Shown: positions 28,579 to 37,512, counted from the first letter of the stretch. The stretch is 64,000 nucleotides of DNA from Armatimonadota bacterium (GCA_018268375.1 JAFDWS010000006.1:62001-126000), one strand, 5' to 3'. The notes: a model not told the origin generated them from the letters alone. Program-made: numbers and translations.

Positions 28579-29198
28579 GTGTCGGGCCTTTCCCCGCAAA
28601 ACGTCAACAACCCGACTTCTCTTGCGCCAGACATCTTAAGAGCGGATGCACAAGCCTGGCCCGTACCACCCGTCGTGACCACGTCGTCCACCAACAGCAC
28701 GCAGAGACCCTGGACACCCTGGTTGGCGCGAAAGGCGCCATCAAGGTTCTTAAGCCGCTGAGCGGCATCGAGCTCTACCTGGGGACGCGTCTTTTTTGTA
28801 CGTACCATCAGCAAGGGGTGCACAAGGCCTTGCGGCATGGCCGAGCACAGAAGTTTGGCCTGATTGAAACCACGATAGCGGAGACGGGAAGGATGGATCG
28901 GCACGGGAACGATCACATCGTGGCCTGGAAGCAAAACTCGCCGATCTTCGAGGACGGCAGACATGGGGCCCGCCAACGACGTGACTCTTGAGTACTTGAG
29001 TCTCCTGACAGCCTGGGCAGAGCGGCCATCGAAGAGATAGGTGCTAGCGACCCAATCAAGCTGGCCCACGAGTTGCCGCTGGCCTGAAGGGCCAGGCTCC
29101 ATCTCATCGAAACACTCTTGGCAGATGGCTGTCTCTCCAAGAGCGCCGCAAAGCCCACACTTCGGTGGATAGATCCAGTCCAGAAGTCTGTGAACCAT
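28551..29198 (-). CDS. comF: ComF family phosphoribosyltransferase-like protein
   Basis: The ~215-residue protein has an N-terminal zinc-ribbon-like CGLCGALGETAICQECF and a C-terminal PRPP-binding motif VLLVDDVVTTGGT. ComF proteins support DNA uptake or its later processing. ATG at 29198 starts MVHRLLDWIYPPKCGLCG, the usual N-terminus; a TTG at 29237 would add 13 residues. No other competence gene is adjacent. Confidence 0.85.
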   Translation of the reverse strand: MVHRLLDWIYPPKCGLCGALGETAICQECFDEMEPGPSGQRQLVGQLDWVASTYLFDGRSAQAVRRLKYSRVTSLAGPMSAVLEDRRVLLPGHDVIVPVPIHPSRLRYRGFNQAKLLCSAMPQGLVHPLLMVRTKKTRPQVELDAAQRLKNLDGAFRANQGVQGLCVLLVDDVVTTGGTGQACASALKMSGAREVGLLTFCGERPDTYISGLSNP

Positions 29199-29651
29199 TC
29201 GCACGTTGATTAAGCCACAACGACGCGCAAGAATCAAAGTTCATTCCAGAATTGTCCGACTTTTCAATGACACAATGGTAGGGATTGTTCTAAGACTCTT
29301 ATTCCCTACAGGTCCTTTTGGCCAAAGATGAGGCTTCATCTTGCCGAATGGGCTCCCGGAGGCACCTGGCCGGGCTCCTGGGCGCATCAGTAGCTGGTTC
29401 CTGGCCGTTCTCCCTCCGGCGCCTTCGAAATCCTGCGACAAAAACTGGAGGCGAACCCGCTGGGAACCGTTTGAACCTGTCGCACGGGTAATTCAGGCAG
29501 TTTTACCGGTGGAAAAGGGTTGAAAAACAGGTCCATAGCCCTGGGGCCTTGGAGGCAATTTGACCGTTATTGCGATGATTTTGCAGAAACGCACTCGGTA
29601 TAACGGTTGACCGCGACACGAGTCGCCACAGATACGCAAAAGGATCAACCT
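29199..29651. other. Non-coding stretch with inverted repeats
   Basis: About 450 bases hold no convincing gene. Three inverted repeats are visible: GTAGGGA/TCCCTAC (29278-29309), TGCGACA/TGTCGCA (29434-29484) and ACCGTTAT/ATAACGGT (29563-29607). The middle (29340-29430) is GC-rich, with CCGG/GGCC-containing segments able to fold. The last repeat lies close to the 3D-domain gene and overlaps the likely promoter zone (TATAAC at 29599-29604). It may contain a structured leader RNA or operator; no known class was matched. Confidence 0.5.
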
Positions 29652-30302
29652 ATGCGCAGACTGTCGACGACGGTGACGTCCCTTGGCCTGTTGCTCTTTG
29701 TGAGCCCAGTATTAGCAGGCCCTGTGACGAGCCTAGGCAACGCTCATGTCGCCTCGCGAACGGAAGTGAAAAAGCTTCCGAAAGACGTGCAATATGTCTT
29801 TGATCGCGCGGTGGGCACGGGACGTTTGAAAAAGATGGACGATGGAGAGGACGGAGAAATCCGGACCGTTGTCCAGGAAGTGCAGTTTGGAGGTAAGACC
29901 GTTGCCAAGGGCAACGTCTCCGTCAAGCGGACCGAGCCGCGCCCGACGCTCATGGCGATGGGTCGCACCGGCTATGGGACGAGCCGAGGGGCGTTCAATC
30001 GCTCCAAGGTGATGACGGTCGTGGCCACGGCCTATACCCCCTATGACGGAAGCGCCACCGGCCACACGGCCACGGGGCGCAAGGCTAAATATGGTGTGAT
30101 TGCGGTGGATCCCAGGGTCATCCCCCTTGGTTCCCTCGTATTCGTCGAAGGCTATGGATTTGCTATCGCTGCCGACACCGGTGGCGCCATTAAAGGGAAT
30201 AGAATCGACGTGTGCTTCACCAGCGCCTCACAGGTGAACAATTGGGGCCGGAAGAAAGTCGTGATCCACGTCTTCAAGGAAAGGGCGGCCAAGAACGAGT
30301 AA
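29652..30302 (+). CDS. Secreted 3D-domain protein with G5-like region (YabE/RpfB-like)
   Basis: The 216-residue protein has a signal peptide (TTVTSLGLLLFVSPVLA). Residues ~60-105 resemble a G5-type strand module. The C-terminal 3D domain shows VVATAYTPYDG, DPRVIPLGSLVFVEGYG and ADTGGAIKGNRIDVCF, carrying the three conserved aspartates. Related proteins are cell-wall lytic enzymes. A Shine-Dalgarno-like AAGGA precedes the ATG. It lies directly upstream of rsmA, as yabE and rpfB do in Firmicutes and Actinobacteria. Confidence 0.88.
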   Translation: MRRLSTTVTSLGLLLFVSPVLAGPVTSLGNAHVASRTEVKKLPKDVQYVFDRAVGTGRLKKMDDGEDGEIRTVVQEVQFGGKTVAKGNVSVKRTEPRPTLMAMGRTGYGTSRGAFNRSKVMTVVATAYTPYDGSATGHTATGRKAKYGVIAVDPRVIPLGSLVFVEGYGFAIAADTGGAIKGNRIDVCFTSASQVNNWGRKKVVIHVFKERAAKNE

Positions 30303-30313
30303 GGCTTAGCGAA

Positions 30314-31075
30314 GTGCTGGCACGACACGGTGTCCGACCGGACAAGCGTCTCGGCCAGCACTTCTTGGTGTCTGGAGGTGTGATTTCCCAGATCGTTGCG
30401 AGGGTCGGTCATTGTCGCGGCGTTCTGGAAATCGGCCCCGGGCCGGGCGTGCTCACGGCGCCTCTTTCCGACACTGCTGAGACCATCGCGGTCGAGCTCG
30501 ACCAAAGCATCCTGCCTGTCTTGAGAGAGGTTGCCCCGCGGGCTGAGATCATCGAAGGTGACGCGCTTGAGGTCGACTTAGCCCAACTTCTTGAGAAGCT
30601 GCCGAGCCCGCGTGCCTTGGTCTCGAACATGCCTTACAACATCACTGGCCCATTGCTCGACGCGTTTTCTCGCGTCAAGGGTCACTATTCACTGGCGGTT
30701 CTCATGATGCAGAGAGAGGTCGCCGAGAAAATCCTCGCCGTAGCGGGCGATCGCCGCCGGGGCGCTCTCTCGGTCGTCATGCAGGCCAATTTCGAAGTGA
30801 CGAAGGTCTGCAACGCTCCCGCAGGGGCTTTCCTGCCACCCCCCAAGGTCGACAGCACAGTTCTTCAATTCGTGCCCAAGAGCTTGCAGAACCACGAAGA
30901 AGCCGCCCTTGATCTGGCTCGGGCCGCGTTCGCCCATCCTCGCAAGACGCTTGCCAACAACCTTAAGGGGACGCGGTTCGAGCAGCGGACGAACGACCTC
31001 GAGAGAATGGGCCTCTCACGCACGGTCAGGCCTCACGAGCTGACCTGGGAGCAATGGCTGGCCCTCGCGAACTGA
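30314..31075 (+). CDS. rsmA: 16S rRNA A1518/A1519 dimethyltransferase
   Basis: RsmA (KsgA) dimethylates two adjacent adenines in 16S rRNA helix 45. The 253-residue protein starts from GTG as MLARHGVRPDKRLGQHFL, matching the family; AAGG lies 9 bases before it. The SAM motif is VLEIGPGPGVLT and the catalytic motif NMPYNI (usually NLPYNI). The frame is open upstream, but that part overlaps the 3D-domain gene. The 3' end overlaps queG by 22 bases. Confidence 0.95.
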   Translation: MLARHGVRPDKRLGQHFLVSGGVISQIVARVGHCRGVLEIGPGPGVLTAPLSDTAETIAVELDQSILPVLREVAPRAEIIEGDALEVDLAQLLEKLPSPRALVSNMPYNITGPLLDAFSRVKGHYSLAVLMMQREVAEKILAVAGDRRRGALSVVMQANFEVTKVCNAPAGAFLPPPKVDSTVLQFVPKSLQNHEEAALDLARAAFAHPRKTLANNLKGTRFEQRTNDLERMGLSRTVRPHELTWEQWLALAN

Positions 31076-32061
31076 CGGAGGCTGCCCTTGCCGCTTGCCG
31101 TGTGCAAGGGTTCCATCCGGCTGGAGTCTGTGCGGCAGACCCCCCTGAAAGCCTACGACAGTTCAAGGACTGGCTGGACAAGGGCTGCCACGGAACCATG
31201 TCCTACCTGGAGCGGTCTCTGCCCTTGCGTGCGGATCCCCAAACCGTGCTGCCAGGGGCCAGGTCGGTCATCATGGTCGGCCTGAACTACAATCAGCCTA
31301 ACCCCGTGGTACCGGGCCGGCCCCGGATCGCCAAGTACGCGTTGGGGCGGGATTACCACAAAGTCGTCCGGGCGAAGCTGCGGCGGGTCGCCAACACGCT
31401 CATGCCGTTACTGCCCGGGGCCACATTCCGCGTGTGCGTCGATTCGGCACCACTTTTGGAACGGGAATATGCGAACCGCGCTGGCCTGGGCTGGTTTGGG
31501 AAGAACACTTGCCTGATCGATAGTCGCACCGGCAGTTTCTTCGTCCTGGGCGCCCTGATCACGACCGCTGAACTTGCGCCAACTCCGCGGGCCAGCGGCG
31601 GTTGCGGCACATGCCGGCTATGTGTCGATGCTTGTCCGACGGGTGCCATCGTGAAGGAAGACGGTCGCTGGCAGGTGGACTCGCCGCGCTGCATCAGCTA
31701 CCTGACGATCGAGCACAAAGGGCCAATCGAGGGCGACACGCGGAGAATCGGGGACTGGACCTTTGGCTGCGACGTCTGTCAGGACGTCTGTCCCTTCAAC
31801 CAGCAGAGAAGTTCACAACCGGGCAGGGCCAGGACCACAGTCGAACCAGATTTCCTTGCCACCCGCATATGGCCCTCCCTCCGGGAAATAGCGGAGTTGG
31901 CTCAGCCGGAGTGGGACAGGCTGACCCAAGGTTCGCCGGTACGGCGCGCGGGTTTGGAAGGCTTGCGCAGGAACGCGCTCATCAATCTGGAGAACGAAGA
32001 GTCAGCGCATGGGGATCCAGCGCCGGACGGTGGAGCGGAAAGGCCGGAGCCAGGCCTCTAA
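31054..32061 (+). CDS. queG: Epoxyqueuosine reductase QueG
   Basis: QueG reduces epoxyqueuosine to queuosine in tRNA using cobalamin and two [4Fe-4S] clusters. The 335-residue protein has RAGLGWFGKNTCLI, CGTCRLCVDACPTGA and CDVCQDVCPFNQ in family order. The C-terminal HEAT region is short (GLRRNALINLEN), so the protein is shorter than the ~380-residue E. coli enzyme. Other queuosine genes are not in the window. The gene overlaps convergent coding sequence by 60 bases at its 3' end. Confidence 0.94.
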   Translation: MAGPRELTEAALAACRVQGFHPAGVCAADPPESLRQFKDWLDKGCHGTMSYLERSLPLRADPQTVLPGARSVIMVGLNYNQPNPVVPGRPRIAKYALGRDYHKVVRAKLRRVANTLMPLLPGATFRVCVDSAPLLEREYANRAGLGWFGKNTCLIDSRTGSFFVLGALITTAELAPTPRASGGCGTCRLCVDACPTGAIVKEDGRWQVDSPRCISYLTIEHKGPIEGDTRRIGDWTFGCDVCQDVCPFNQQRSSQPGRARTTVEPDFLATRIWPSLREIAELAQPEWDRLTQGSPVRRAGLEGLRRNALINLENEESAHGDPAPDGGAERPEPGL

Positions 32062-33006
32062 CTCATCTGGCAGCGAACGCAACCCAAACATAGCTGCCAT
32101 TTGCACCCAAGCGACGGCGCCCTTGCCGAAATTGACGGCCCGGGAAGTCCAGGCTACAGTGTTTCCCCACCAGTCATTGCTCGCCGCGGCTTGGGGGGCT
32201 GCCTTGGCTCTTGCGCTACTGCCGGTCTTCAGCTTGATCGCGTACTTTGTGTCCAATTTCCTTTGCTTGGTCTCACCTGACTTCAGGTCCTTGACCTCGC
32301 TGACGGCCTTGTTGTCCATTTGCGCCGCATCGACCCTCCCTTTGTCGGCGTTGAAGTCTACGAAGCCCTCTCCCGTCATCGTCGTCGTCACCTCGCTCAC
32401 GGCGTCCTTAGCACTTGTAACGACCTCCAGGCTCGAATTCTCGAGGACGGTGTACTTTTGATCGAGCTTGACGGTGATGTGCCAGGTGCTGTCCTTAGCG
32501 CTTTCGGCCGTGCAGGTGTAGGAGATGTCAGACCCTCCGAAGTTGCGCTTGAACGTCCAAGACTTGCTTAACTCGATCCCGTCTGGTGGTAGCTCGATCG
32601 GCACGTAGGTGATGTCTGGAAAATGCTTGACATCCAGTCCAGGGAGCTTCACGGGAAGTTTCTTATCGGGGGCGTCAGTCTTGAGGATCTTCCCTGTCGG
32701 CGCGATTTGGATCGTCGTCTTTGGGAAGTACTCGACGACGTTAGCCTTGTCGAGCGGAAGCTTGGCGCCGTTGAACTCAAGCTCGAACTCCTGGATCTCG
32801 TTGCTGGCCTGGAGGTTGGATTCGACCGGGGCCTTGCCTTCGACACCCACCGCCATCTTGACGTTCACCACTCCCTCGTTACCTCCGAGAACCGGGAGGA
32901 ATCCGTTGAACTGGACGCTGACATCGTAGGTCATCGTCGTCCCGGGCCCGAAACTGTAAGCGATCGGTGCGAGGGCTGAAGCGAGGAGAAGTGTGGTCAC
33001 TGGCAT
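32002..33006 (-). CDS. Hypothetical exported protein
   Basis: The 334-residue protein starts with a signal peptide (TTLLLASALAPIAYS) and continues with beta-rich sequence (GTTMTYDVSVQFNG; KYTVLENSSLEVV). Its order of strands, including a PDGIELSKSWTF segment, is reminiscent of DUF6263-type secreted proteins, but this is not certain. The C-terminal 60 residues are amphipathic and basic and lie opposite the end of queG, so this tail may be dispensable. No catalytic motif is seen. Confidence 0.6.
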   Translation of the reverse strand: MPVTTLLLASALAPIAYSFGPGTTMTYDVSVQFNGFLPVLGGNEGVVNVKMAVGVEGKAPVESNLQASNEIQEFELEFNGAKLPLDKANVVEYFPKTTIQIAPTGKILKTDAPDKKLPVKLPGLDVKHFPDITYVPIELPPDGIELSKSWTFKRNFGGSDISYTCTAESAKDSTWHITVKLDQKYTVLENSSLEVVTSAKDAVSEVTTTMTGEGFVDFNADKGRVDAAQMDNKAVSEVKDLKSGETKQRKLDTKYAIKLKTGSSARAKAAPQAAASNDWWGNTVAWTSRAVNFGKGAVAWVQMAAMFGLRSLPDELEAWLRPFRSTVRRWIPMR

Positions 33007-33046
33007 GAGATTGTGCCTATGTTCTTACAGGACGCCTGGGGACGCG

Positions 33047-34207
33047 TCAGGCTTCGGCGGCCTGCCGGTGGCGAAGGGGCACGGCGGGGAGCCTCACTTC
33101 GGCCTCGGTGGAGCCGGTGAACTTCACAAGTCGGTCCAGCACGACCTTGATGGCACCGGCGACGGGGTAGGCGCAAAGCATGCCCGGCAAGCCAAACAGA
33201 GCGGCAGAGGCGAAGACGACGAAGGCGCTCACCACGGGGTTGAGCTTGACGGCCTGTCCCACGATGCGAGGATTGACGACCGAGTCGTAGACCGTGCCGA
33301 CCAAGAACATGAGACCGACCGTCGCGGCAGCGAATATCCACGAATTGTCGGTGGACATGAAGTTGCCGCGGGTCGCTCCACTCAGCCCAACGACCAGGAA
33401 CACACAAACTGAGCTGATGACGCCTCCGACGACCGGGATCAGGTACAGGATTCCCGCAACGAGGGCGAGGACGATGAAGTAAGGCGCGCCCCAGGCGCCG
33501 AGAAGGACGCACATAACGATCGTATAGAGCACGATCGTCGTCACGAGGCCGCGCAGGTAGTTCTCGAACACTTGACCGATGTCACCAAGGATGGAGAGCG
33601 TCCCCGCCCGAATCGATGGCGGAATGAACCGCGCTGCGCTTTTCTTGATACTCTCCAGGTCGATCAGCAGGCCAAAAACAAACACGGGTGTGAGAAAGAA
33701 CATGAAGGCCTGCCCCGCCACTGAGAGGATGCTGACTACGCCGCCGGTCAAGAAGCTTTGGGTCTGCGCCTCAATCTGCTTCCTATTGGGGTCGATGTAG
33801 CGGGACACAATCTCCTGTCGCGTCGTCGGCAGATGCAGCTGGTCGAGCGTCTGACGGTTTTTGACGAGGAAATGGTCGAACGATTGCATGGCACCATCTG
33901 GACTGGTCGTCGCGATCTTGTCGAACACGGTTTGAACCTGGTCCTTAGCCTGGTTGTACTGCTGGCTGATGTATGGAGCGGTCAACAGGATGACCCCGAC
34001 GACGGCCAAGAAGAAGGCCACAAGGACGGCCGACACGGCGAGGGGACGAGAAACCCCCATCTTCCTGAGTCGCCGAACAACTGGCTCGAGGATTACGGCG
34101 ATGACCAGGGCGATGACGAACGGAGGCAGTACGCCCCGGACTGACCAAAGAAAAGCCAGGATGAGAAGAACGATCCCGACCCAAAGGGCGATCCGCCAAG
34201 CGTTCAT
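33047..34207 (-). CDS. AI-2E family transporter (PerM/UPF0118)
   Basis: The ~386-residue protein has the eight-helix layout of the family. N-terminal helices (ALWVGIVLLILAFLWSV; PPFVIALVIAVIL) are followed by a large extracytoplasmic loop (~90-150) and C-terminal helices including GAWGAPYFIVLALVAGILYLIP-type sequence split by IPVVGG. Members export autoinducer-2, sodium or other small solutes; the substrate here is unknown. ATG at 34207 is chosen because TAACTT ends 8 bases before it; a TTG at 34216 lies inside that element. Confidence 0.88.
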   Translation of the reverse strand: MNAWRIALWVGIVLLILAFLWSVRGVLPPFVIALVIAVILEPVVRRLRKMGVSRPLAVSAVLVAFFLAVVGVILLTAPYISQQYNQAKDQVQTVFDKIATTSPDGAMQSFDHFLVKNRQTLDQLHLPTTRQEIVSRYIDPNRKQIEAQTQSFLTGGVVSILSVAGQAFMFFLTPVFVFGLLIDLESIKKSAARFIPPSIRAGTLSILGDIGQVFENYLRGLVTTIVLYTIVMCVLLGAWGAPYFIVLALVAGILYLIPVVGGVISSVCVFLVVGLSGATRGNFMSTDNSWIFAAATVGLMFLVGTVYDSVVNPRIVGQAVKLNPVVSAFVVFASAALFGLPGMLCAYPVAGAIKVVLDRLVKFTGSTEAEVRLPAVPLRHRQAAEA

Positions 34208-34215
34208 CGCTGGCA

Positions 34216-34221
34216 AAGTTA
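34216..34221 (-). promoter_or_regulatory. -10-like TAACTT, 8 bases before start
   Basis: On the minus strand TAACTT ends 8 bases before the ATG of the AI-2E family gene at 34207, without a Shine-Dalgarno site. Confidence 0.45.
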
Positions 34222-34229
34222 CCCGCTGA

Positions 34230-34652
34230 TCAGACGAGCTTGGCCGTCATCGTGATGTTCGTGTTGAACAGCTTCGAAACCGGGCACCCTGCCTTCGCCG
34301 CAGCGGCAATTTCCTGGAACTGCGAATCGTCGATGCCGGGGATGCTCGCCTCGACATCGAGGTGGACACTGGTGATACCGAAACCCCCCTCGACCGGTTC
34401 AACTGCGACGGTCGCGGTCGTTGCGATCCGATCCGGCGTGTAACCGCTCGCGCCAAGCTGGGCACTGAACGCCATGCTGAAGCAGCCCGCGTGGGCGGCT
34501 CCGAGCAGCTCCTCGGGGTTAGAGCCTGCACCGGACTCGAATCGAGATGAAAAGCTATATTGGACGTCCTTGAGGACGCCGCTCTCGGTCGACACCGTTC
34601 CCTTTCCGTCCTTGAGCCCACCGGCCCAAACTGCGCTGCCTTTTCGTTTCAC
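34230..34652 (-). CDS. OsmC family peroxiredoxin
   Basis: The 140-residue protein is a second OsmC/Ohr member. The redox cysteines lie in GAAHAGCFSMAF and AAKAGCPVSKLF, and SNPEELLGAAHA is the family signature. It is closer to classical OsmC than the protein at 7320. The start is a GTG; AAGAAT ends 6 bases before it, a near match to the leaderless promoter pattern. It lies between two transport genes on the same strand. Confidence 0.92.
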   Translation of the reverse strand: MKRKGSAVWAGGLKDGKGTVSTESGVLKDVQYSFSSRFESGAGSNPEELLGAAHAGCFSMAFSAQLGASGYTPDRIATTATVAVEPVEGGFGITSVHLDVEASIPGIDDSQFQEIAAAAKAGCPVSKLFNTNITMTAKLV

Positions 34653-34697
34653 AAAGGCATTCTTGCCGCCAGTTTGGGGGCGCTGGGTCCTATGGGC

Positions 34698-36680
34698 TTA
34701 CTCCAGGAAGTAGCGGACGTTCGTGACGACAACGTTGTGCCGGCTACCGAGAGCTGCCTTCAACTGGGCGGCGACGTTCTCTTGCAGGAACCGATGGGCC
34801 GCCTTTGTAGCGACTGCTTCGGGAACGATGACGGTGACGACCTCCTCCGCTTCCTCTTCATGGATTTGGTCGACGTACTCGAGCACTGGATCGATCAACG
34901 AACGGTAGGGGGACGGGAGGATGACAAGGGGCACGGGGCCGCCGATATCGGCCCAGTCTTTCTTCAGTTGAGTTACTCCGGCGTCGCTGATTGCCACGTG
35001 GATCGCGCGGCAATTGCCTTGAAGACTGGTCGCGTAGTCGAGCGATTTCACGATGCCGGCATGAAGCCGAGGCACGAGCAGGAGCACGGTGTGGCGGGCC
35101 AGCCGAGCCGGCGCACGGATTCCCGTCGCCAATTGGCTGGTGATCGACGCATATCTGCTCTTGATCCACCGAAACGCCGTGTAGAGAACGGCCAGCAAGA
35201 CGACGACGATCCATGCGCCTTCAAGGAACTTGGTTCCCAGGATGATCAGCATCACGACCCCGGTCGCCAACGCTCCGATTCCATTGATCAGGATCGACCG
35301 CTGCCATCCCGTCTCTCTGGAGCGCCACCAGTGCACCACCATCCCAGTTTGAGAGAGGGTGAAAGCAAGAAAGACGCCGACCGCGTAGAGCGGCAGGAGG
35401 AGGTCCAACTCACCGTGGAAGTGGTAGACAAGGAGGATCGAGGCGAGGGCGAGCAGCACGATGCCGTTCTGGAAGACCAGCCGGTCACCTTGCCTCGCCA
35501 GAGGGCGCGGCAGATATCCGTCCCGGGCTAAGAGGCTGGCCAAGCGCGGAAAGTCGGCAAAGGCGGTGTTCGCCGCCAGGATGAGGATTGCTGCGGTGGC
35601 CGCTTGAATGAAGAAGAACCCGAAGCTGCCGGCACCAAACGACCAGCCGGCGATCTGCGACACGACGGTGCGGTACTCGGGGTTGTGAGTGCTGTAAAGG
35701 CTAATGGTCGGCAGGCGCTGAGACAGGAAGCCGATCCCTAGGAACAGCACGGTCAAGAGCGCTGCCATGATGGCAAGGGTGCGGGAGGCGTTCTTCGCTT
35801 CGGGCGCTTTGAATGCGGGAACACCGTTGCTGACCGCTTCGATGCCGGTTAGGGCCGTACAGCCTGCCGCCAAGGCCCTGAGGACGAGGAAGACGAGGGG
35901 GAACATGGCTTCCTTGCCAATCGTGCCGGGATCAGCCAGCACGGTCTGGTGAACCGGGCCAGCGGACCCGAGCCCCTTGATCAGGCCGACCACGACCATG
36001 ACGCTGATCCCGATGACGAAGCCATAGGTCGGCACCGCGAAGAGGGCTCCCGACTCGCGGACACCGCGAAGGTTCGCGAAAGCGACGATCGCGATACACC
36101 CACAACTGATGGGAACGAGAAAGCTATGGAGCTGGGGAGCGGCAGACACAAGGGCAGCGACGCCGGCGGCGACTGACACCGACACCGTCAACACATAGTC
36201 GATCATCAGAGCGGCGCCGGCGACTAGCCCCGGTCTCGGCCCAAGGTTGGCGGAGGCGACCACGTAGGAGCCGCCACCCGACGGATAGGCGTGTATCGTT
36301 TGCTTGTACGAGAAAGCAACGATGAGGATCAGCAGACTGATTGCGCCAGCGATCCAAAGCTGCCCTTGAATCAGCGCGACCGACCCGAGCACTAGTACGC
36401 CAAGGATCGCCTCGCTCGCGTAGGCCACCGACGAAAGGGCATCCGACGCAAAGACGGGGAGCCCGACGAAGACCGACAGGCGTTCATGGTGCGCGTGTTT
36501 TGTGGCGATGGGCTTGCCGAAGAAAGCCCGCTTAAGGATCTGGGGCAGGGATGGTTTGTTCCTACCGACGGGCAGAGTTGCAAGGGCCGTGGTCAGTGTG
36601 GTCCAAAGCGCAAAACCCTTGGCCCATCGACCAGGATGGGCAGAACGTGCGGCCGCCCAAAGCGCGATCAGGGAAGACAT
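34698..36680 (-). CDS. KimA-like APC superfamily potassium importer
   Basis: The ~660-residue protein has about 12 membrane helices and a cytoplasmic C-terminal domain. KRAFFGKPIATKHAH, DALSSVAYASEAILG, AYPSGGGSYVVAS, LTGIEAVSNGVPAFK and LYAVGVFLAFTLSQTGM, and the tail motif SPYRSLIDP, correspond closely to B. subtilis KimA, a high-affinity K+ importer controlled by cyclic di-AMP. An amino-acid substrate remains possible. ATG at 36680 is chosen for its AGAGG site; this adds ~45 residues before the usual start, and the open frame goes further upstream to 36782. Confidence 0.82.
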   Translation of the reverse strand: MSSLIALWAAARSAHPGRWAKGFALWTTLTTALATLPVGRNKPSLPQILKRAFFGKPIATKHAHHERLSVFVGLPVFASDALSSVAYASEAILGVLVLGSVALIQGQLWIAGAISLLILIVAFSYKQTIHAYPSGGGSYVVASANLGPRPGLVAGAALMIDYVLTVSVSVAAGVAALVSAAPQLHSFLVPISCGCIAIVAFANLRGVRESGALFAVPTYGFVIGISVMVVVGLIKGLGSAGPVHQTVLADPGTIGKEAMFPLVFLVLRALAAGCTALTGIEAVSNGVPAFKAPEAKNASRTLAIMAALLTVLFLGIGFLSQRLPTISLYSTHNPEYRTVVSQIAGWSFGAGSFGFFFIQAATAAILILAANTAFADFPRLASLLARDGYLPRPLARQGDRLVFQNGIVLLALASILLVYHFHGELDLLLPLYAVGVFLAFTLSQTGMVVHWWRSRETGWQRSILINGIGALATGVVMLIILGTKFLEGAWIVVVLLAVLYTAFRWIKSRYASITSQLATGIRAPARLARHTVLLLVPRLHAGIVKSLDYATSLQGNCRAIHVAISDAGVTQLKKDWADIGGPVPLVILPSPYRSLIDPVLEYVDQIHEEEAEEVVTVIVPEAVATKAAHRFLQENVAAQLKAALGSRHNVVVTNVRYFLE

Positions 36681-36812
36681 AGTCGCAATACCTCTTGACC
36701 GTCGCACGCTTGCCGGCTGACCCGGTGGGCGAGAGACTTCGTTGTAGCCGTCCGCCTGGCGCTCAAAGTGTATGCGGCGCACTCTAATCTTAGACCAAGT
36801 TCTTCTGAAAAG

Positions 36813-37484
36813 TTAGGTCGACCCAACGATTGCGCCTGCACGAGAGTTGGCCAAGCCAGCTGACGCGTAAAGGAGATCGGTCTCTTCGGACGCGGCAGTG
36901 ATCCTCTGAATTTGCATGCGGATCCTCGCCGCCAGCTCCTCTCTGCCTTCAGACTCCGCCTTGCCGAGCAGGCGCTCGAGAGCGGCAATCGTCTCCTGCT
37001 TCGTGTCGTACGTCCACCTTAAGAGGGTCAGACCCGTGACCGGAAACCCTTCGTACCGATCCTCGAGATGGGTGCGCATCGCAGGGCTGTTCCGCAAGTG
37101 GTACCGGATTGTTTCCTTGAGCGCCCCAATCGGATATTCAGGCAACATGACGGCCAGGCTGATGCCGGTCGCGAAGTTTGTGAGGATCCATTCGGCAAGG
37201 GCCGCCACCTCCCCATCGAGGTGGGAATCGCCGGTTGGTATAGCCGCCCCGTCATAGAAGTAGGGGCGCAGGTGCGGCTTCTCGACGAAGATCTGCAAGA
37301 ACTCCGACATCTCGACAAACGCGTTCCGAATCAAGGTCATCTCGGACTGGTTTTCGGAGATTTCCAACTGGCGGCTGACCCGGATCAAGAGTTGTCGAGA
37401 AGTCACAAGGTTCAGCGTGGCGACAAAGGCGAGGAGCAACGTCCCGGCCAATCCAATGAGGGAGACGATGATCTGATCCGACAC
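36813..37484 (-). CDS. Hypothetical membrane-anchored protein
   Basis: The 223-residue protein has one N-terminal membrane helix (~5-27, IIVSLIGLAGTLLLAFVATL) followed by a soluble helical domain (FVEMSEFLQIFVEKPHLRPYFYDG). This layout resembles DUF4760-like proteins of unknown function. The GTG start is supported by TAACCT ending 6 bases upstream. It diverges from the aldo/keto reductase across only 34 bases that hold a promoter for each gene. Confidence 0.65.
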   Translation of the reverse strand: MSDQIIVSLIGLAGTLLLAFVATLNLVTSRQLLIRVSRQLEISENQSEMTLIRNAFVEMSEFLQIFVEKPHLRPYFYDGAAIPTGDSHLDGEVAALAEWILTNFATGISLAVMLPEYPIGALKETIRYHLRNSPAMRTHLEDRYEGFPVTGLTLLRWTYDTKQETIAALERLLGKAESEGREELAARIRMQIQRITAASEETDLLYASAGLANSRAGAIVGST

Positions 37485-37490
37485 TGGTCA

Positions 37491-37496
37491 AGGTTA
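37491..37496 (-). promoter_or_regulatory. -10-like TAACCT, 6 bases before GTG start
   Basis: On the minus strand TAACCT ends 6 bases before the GTG at 37484. It lies 10 bases from the opposing TAGACT element. Confidence 0.5.
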
Positions 37497-37506
37497 CTTG
37501 GTCGGC

Positions 37507-37512
37507 TAGACT
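37507..37512 (+). promoter_or_regulatory. -10-like TAGACT, 6 bases before aldo/keto reductase start
   Basis: TAGACT ends 6 bases before the ATG at 37519, with no Shine-Dalgarno site. Confidence 0.5.

Noticed and set aside
29340..29500. Cyclic di-AMP (ydaO) riboswitch
   Set aside because: Short matches such as GCCGAA and GGAACC exist, but the conserved GGGG-GAATC and CAGCTAAC core is missing on both strands.
29241..29523. Two short opposing open frames in the intergenic block
   Set aside because: They overlap each other, have no ribosome site or motif, and the region looks like structured non-coding DNA.
36681..36812. Riboswitch upstream of the KimA-like gene
   Set aside because: A CCGGGTCAGCCGGC segment looked suggestive, but the conserved core elements are absent.
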